A DNA stretch of 64,000 nt from Nomia melanderi (taxonomy: Eukaryota > Arthropoda > Insecta > Hymenoptera > Halictidae): contig NC_135001.1 of assembly GCF_051020985.1 (NCBI RefSeq), forward strand, positions 17,787,896-17,851,895. Direction: 5' to 3'. Of the stretch, positions 61,065-64,000 are shown piece by piece. Each line of letters begins with the position of its first letter. Within the stretch, counting starts at the first letter, position 1. A program made the position numbers and the translations under genes. Under the pieces are notes generated by a model, which was given only the letters and a program-made list of their open reading frames with translations, was not told the DNA's origin and searched no databases.

Positions 61065-61358
61065 TTTTGTATAAGAGGATGGGATTATAAGTCGGAAATT
61101 GAAAAATAATACGTTGAGAATATCTGGAGTTCAGTACTTACGATGCGACGGTACGGTTTCTTCCTTCCGAAGAGAGACTGCAACTCACAATGGTGCTGGG
61201 CCACAAGGAATCCAGAAGATACGACCAGTTGTGTATGTTGAGCTTCGGGACGAGTCTCTTCTTTTCTTGTTGTTCCGATGTAACCGATGAAAATCAGCAC
61301 CCTTTCGTCAGTGAGACAGTGACTGTCCAAATGCAACTGAGTGAAAGGCCGTCAGAAC
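61065..61358 (-). other. Untranslated leader of the errantivirus RNA
   Basis: From the predicted transcription start (61489) to the gag ATG (61064) the minus strand contains no ATG, so gag has the first start codon on the genomic RNA. The leader contains a consensus splice donor at 61141-61136 and presumably the packaging signal. Minus-strand frames listed here begin at non-ATG codons and are not genes. Confidence 0.75.
61136..61141 (-). other. Predicted 5' splice donor GTAAGT in the leader
   Basis: GTAAGT followed by A lies in the leader between the primer site and gag, preceded by ATC. It is a full match to the intronic donor consensus. Splicing from here to the acceptor at 56173-56172 would remove gag and pol and place env on a subgenomic RNA, as is known for gypsy and ZAM. 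Pure prediction from motif and position. Confidence 0.6.
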
Positions 61359-61377
61359 AATCCCACTTCTGACACCA
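61359..61377 (-). other. Primer-binding site for tRNA-Leu
   Basis: Six bases inside the 5' LTR the element reads TGGTGTCAGAAGTGGGATT. On the plus strand this is AATCCCACTTCTGACACCA, the T-arm/acceptor end plus CCA characteristic of animal tRNA-Leu. The 19-nt match is long for a primer site. Many described insect errantiviruses are primed by tRNA-Lys or tRNA-Ser, so leucine priming is a useful subgroup marker. The tRNA assignment rests on general knowledge of tRNA-Leu 3' ends. Confidence 0.85.
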
Positions 61378-61439
61378 AATTTGTGTTGGATTCCGGATTG
61401 AGGAATTTAAACGCAACTTGTTAGAGAGGCTCGAAGGTT

Positions 61440-61445
61440 TTTATT
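61440..61445 (-). terminator. AATAAA polyadenylation signal in the 5' LTR
   Basis: AATAAA on the minus strand, about 45 nt downstream of the predicted start and so within R. The functional copy for 3' end formation is the equivalent one at 53487-53492 in the 3' LTR. Confidence 0.7.
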
Positions 61446-61484
61446 CGTAAGCGGTAAGTTCCGCACGCAAGTACGAACTACAGA

Positions 61485-61520
61485 GAACTGACTCGCTGGT
61501 TAAAAATGGTAATATATATA
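61485..61520 (-). promoter_or_regulatory. LTR core promoter: TATA box plus TCAGT initiator
   Basis: In element orientation a TATATATA box occupies 61520-61513 and a TCAGTTC initiator occupies 61491-61485. The initiator A (61489, inferred +1) lies 31 bp downstream of the first T of the TATA box, the normal spacing for an RNA polymerase II promoter. At +28 to +33 the sequence GGAACT matches five of six positions of the arthropod downstream promoter element (RGWYVT). The same arrangement is in the 3' LTR (53532-53567). The start site is predicted, not mapped. Confidence 0.75.
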
Positions 61521-61702
61521 CTACTGGAAATGGTCGGCATAAGGGTGGAGTGCAAAAGGGGCAAGATGAGTAATCGGGTACGGGAAGCTAGCTGGTTAGG
61601 AATTTGGAATCTATGAGTCAGGATGTTTTTCGCAGGATGATTTGTCGTGTTTGTCGCGGGGCGATACAATATCTAAGGTATCGGTAGGTTAGTCATGCAA
61701 CA

Positions 61703-61706
61703 ATAT
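61703..61706. other. Target-site duplication ATAT (right copy)
   Basis: Matches 53427-53430. Removing the element and one copy gives a continuous AT-rich target, GAAT-ATAT-TTCG. Confidence 0.9.
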
Positions 61707-64000
61707 TTCGTTTATTAAAACGAAGAATGAAACGTCACGTAAAATTTAATTTGGCTATTATTATCCATATACAGCGTGTTTAATAATTCTACATTCTTTT
61801 ACCATTGTAACTGTTTCATGACACTTGTAAAAAAACAGTGAAGCGTGATAACTCAGTACATAGCTTTGCATTGATTATGTTTGTTTATATTTCATCTACA
61901 CAGTGAAAAATTGTGTTACAATTAAAAACAGCTACCTATTTGTAGCAATGAGTGCAAATCGCGAGTCACCGTCTACATTGGGTTAACCTGCGCGATTGTG
62001 CTACGAACCCACAATTCACGTTGATCTGACTCTTTGGGTGCTCGCTGATTTACGATCTTCTACTATTGATTGATATATGCCACACTGTTGCACGAATCTT
62101 AACAAACGCTATCAATGTGCGACCAAAGACGCATGGCATTTCACTGAGAAAAATTAATGTAAACTTGGAATTCTTCCAGCAGTTTTATATGTATCGATAT
62201 TGTAACAATCTTTCCTGATTATAATATTTTCAGCATTTCTGTCGACTTACGGGATAGTCGTGCGTTTTTAATTAATCGAAACACTGTATTGTCGCAACAC
62301 CAGTTTCAATGAGTACTTCTTAATACAAACGAATCTGGATATGCAGAACGTCATTTGGATCACGTATTCTTTAGTTTAAACATCGTTTTGTTGTTTTTAA
62401 AAAATGTGATGCAGTGCAAATTGCGTGTAAACGTAAAGAACCTATTAAGAATTTTAATGCGTTGTTATGTTATTAGAAGGTATTACATAGAAATTGTTGT
62501 ATTTAGCTAAAACTGTATTACATTCTGAAAATACTTAACAAACGCAACATTTTCTGATTTTTCTGTTTCGATTACTGTTAATCATGTAACGATATTGCAC
62601 TGAAAAGCCTTCATTAAAAACATATTCTTTAAAGAAAACTATTTTAGATGTAACGTTTGTATAATTTCACGAATATAAAGTTTGTGAAAATTTCTTTGTT
62701 TCAGGTATGTATTATGTCAACAATCCAATTTCCAAATAAGTAACCGCTACACGTGGTCTAGTAAAAATCTGAATATCGGTAAGAATAAATATTTTCTGTA
62801 ATAATAGTTAGACCATTTTTCTTGAAATAGAAATTTAAAAACTGCTAGTTTGTTTGTGTTACTAAGTATTTTTATCGACATCAGTTTTCTTATTGTAATT
62901 GTACGTAAGCAATTTTGAAGCTCTGGTCACTGGTGACCACCGTGGCAGTCAGCGTGTTAAAAGTTACATGCTGCAAAAGAAATGGTGGCGCAGTAGAAAT
63001 TCTAATCGAATCGTGAATACCTCAGAAAATGTGTAGGAAACTTTACCTTTCTTCTTTTCTGATAGTTCTTTTAAAACGAACACGATATATGTATATGACA
63101 TAAAATCGTAGAAATACGCCCTTCACCTCTTTCGTCGAATGATAGTCAGATAAGATATAACATTGTCTTTGAAAATGAATTTCAAGAATTGAACGTCGAA
63201 CTCGAACCCCAAAAACTTTTCGTAGATCGTAAATGCCCGAACCTGGCTTCAGCCATATACGAAGTTCTCGACATAAATCTTTATTATAGAGCAGCTAAAT
63301 CAGGCCATCTGAATCATTCAATTGCTTTTGTAAAATGCTTCATACTATATGGTTCAATGTGATTTAAATTCGTTGAAGATTGACTCGAAAATAATTCATT
63401 TATTTGATAAAGCGGTAAAAATCAAATAATATAAGTTATATAAGGAACTCCAGTATCTATGGATATGCTTGAAACATTAATTATTAACTGAATTACCCAA
63501 AGTCTCCGTATTAGATCACTGTAATATATTGGAGTGCAAATTTCATAAAATAAGTAAAGAAGGAAAAATAAACGAGAAAGGCAGAGTATGTGTGTCACAG
63601 TGTTTAGCAGAGAGGTCTTGTTCTCATTTCGTCAGATTTTCAATTAATGTCAACTAGGATGTCGTGTTTAAAATTTAATTGAAAAGAACTCTACACATTC
63701 TAGAGAATGTTATGGTTAGAATCATAATAAACGGCAATTACCTTATCGCATAAACAAATAATAAGGAGATAAGGTGACAAATGCGAATGCATTTTCATAA
63801 ATTCACAAATCTCAGAGATCTTCGCTTGATCTTATGTACAAGGATCCATATAATTGTTAGGCACGAGATCGTGATTTTATTATTCACGATGTAATCAAAT
63901 TAAATAGGCAATCGACCCTCGTATCACGTTGTATTACTTACTAATTTTATTATACGGAATATTTTCAAAGGGAGCGATGTCATCGTGTTGCAGATAACAT
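61707..64000. other. No gene recognised; one family G MITE end
   Basis: AT-rich DNA right of the provirus. GGTCACTGGTGACCACCGTGG followed by CAGTCAGCGTGTTAA (62932-62960) is the inverted equivalent of the family G end at 8809. The other end of that element was not found. Confidence 0.5.

Larger units (their letters stand above)
53431..61702 (-). mobile_element. Complete endogenous errantivirus (Ty3/gypsy LTR retrovirus with env)
   Basis: This is an 8,272-bp provirus read right to left on the minus strand: 5' LTR, tRNA-Leu primer site, AUG-free leader, gag, pol, env, polypurine tract, 3' LTR. The two 319-bp LTRs show no difference when read against each other. The termini are TGTTG and CAACA, and the element is flanked by ATAT on both sides (53427-53430 and 61703-61706). 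All three frames are open from start to stop, and every enzymatic signature residue checked in pol is present. The gag-pol-env order, the 4-bp AT-rich duplication and the baculovirus-F-like env place it with insect errantiviruses (the gypsy/17.6/ZAM/TED group). Identical LTRs and intact frames imply a recent insertion; whether it is transcribed or mobile cannot be told from sequence alone. Confidence 0.97.
61384..61702 (-). repeat. 5' LTR of the errantivirus
   Basis: This 319-bp direct repeat is identical by eye to 53431-53749. In element orientation it starts TGTTGCATGAC and ends TCCAACA, giving 5-bp terminal inverted repeats. It carries U3 (about 61702-61490), then a TATA box, an initiator and an AATAAA signal. 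From these I infer R at about 61489-61420 and U5 from there to 61384. Confidence 0.97.

Noticed and set aside
61085..61336. 83-codon minus-strand frame in the viral leader
   Set aside because: It begins at a TTG, and the leader has no ATG on the coding strand; it would also remove the splice donor logic. Not a gene.
61478..61669. 63-codon frame identical in both LTRs (also 53525-53716)
   Set aside because: Identity is explained by LTR duplication; it overlaps the promoter and has no domain.
1..64000. CRISPR arrays, bacterial operons or rRNA
   Set aside because: No regularly spaced repeats with unique spacers, no ribosome-binding-site/ORF chains and no rRNA-like blocks; composition and repeats are those of an animal nuclear genome.

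Overview
The window looks like a gene-poor, A+T-rich stretch of an insect nuclear genome. Frequent CpG and many small TTAA-flanked DNA-transposon relics would suit a hymenopteran such as a bee, but the species is an inference from base composition and repeat types, not from a recognised host gene. I found no convincing host protein-coding gene, tRNA, rRNA or CRISPR array. Every open frame outside the right-hand retroelement is at most about 120 codons, lacks recognisable domains (one weak transposase-like exception at 27325-27582), and is best read as chance or as intron or intergenic DNA.

The clear gene system is one complete, apparently intact endogenous retrovirus of the Ty3/gypsy errantivirus type (53431-61702, minus strand, 8,272 bp). 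It has two 319-bp LTRs that I read as identical, TGTTG...CAACA ends and a 4-bp ATAT target duplication. It also has a primer-binding site matching the 3' end of tRNA-Leu, a polypurine tract, and uninterrupted gag, pol and env. Gag carries two CCHC zinc knuckles. Pol carries protease (DTG), reverse transcriptase (YIDD), RNase H and integrase (HHCC, D-58-D-35-E, GPF), and is entered by a probable -1 frameshift at an A AAT TTT heptamer. Env is a baculovirus-F-like fusion glycoprotein with a signal peptide, a furin-type RKRR site, a hydrophobic fusion-peptide-like segment and a C-terminal membrane anchor. LTR core-promoter signals (TATA 31 bp upstream of a TCAGT initiator) and a poly(A) signal are visible. 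So are a consensus splice donor in the leader and an acceptor abutting the fourth env codon. Together these give a coherent expression plan: unspliced RNA for Gag and Gag-Pol, spliced RNA for Env.

The left 53 kb is a graveyard of short non-autonomous elements. I recognise at least seven families of roughly 170-250-bp MITE-like elements (A-G here) whose ends fall at TTAA, as expected of piggyBac-type transposition. Several have visible terminal inverted repeats. There is a nested insertion (family B inside C at 28143-28604), a back-to-back G/B pair sharing one target site (25675-26143), and a duplicated mosaic (24737-25675, related to 22933-23196) in which one copy holds a MITE and the other shows an empty-like site. 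Other structures are a 50-bp-arm hairpin (29321-29432), a 550-bp fold-back element (51858-52411), a smaller fold-back (53018-53180), dispersed repeat pairs (9122-9372/50733-50957 and 43848-43951/44888-44995), and short AT-rich simple repeats. The GC-richer patches (1-310, 3640-3790, 17050-17450, 24380-24700, 31250-31740, 36720-37130, 38750-39300, 51360-51800) hold no supported gene, but are the best places to look for exons or regulatory DNA of a host gene spanning the window.
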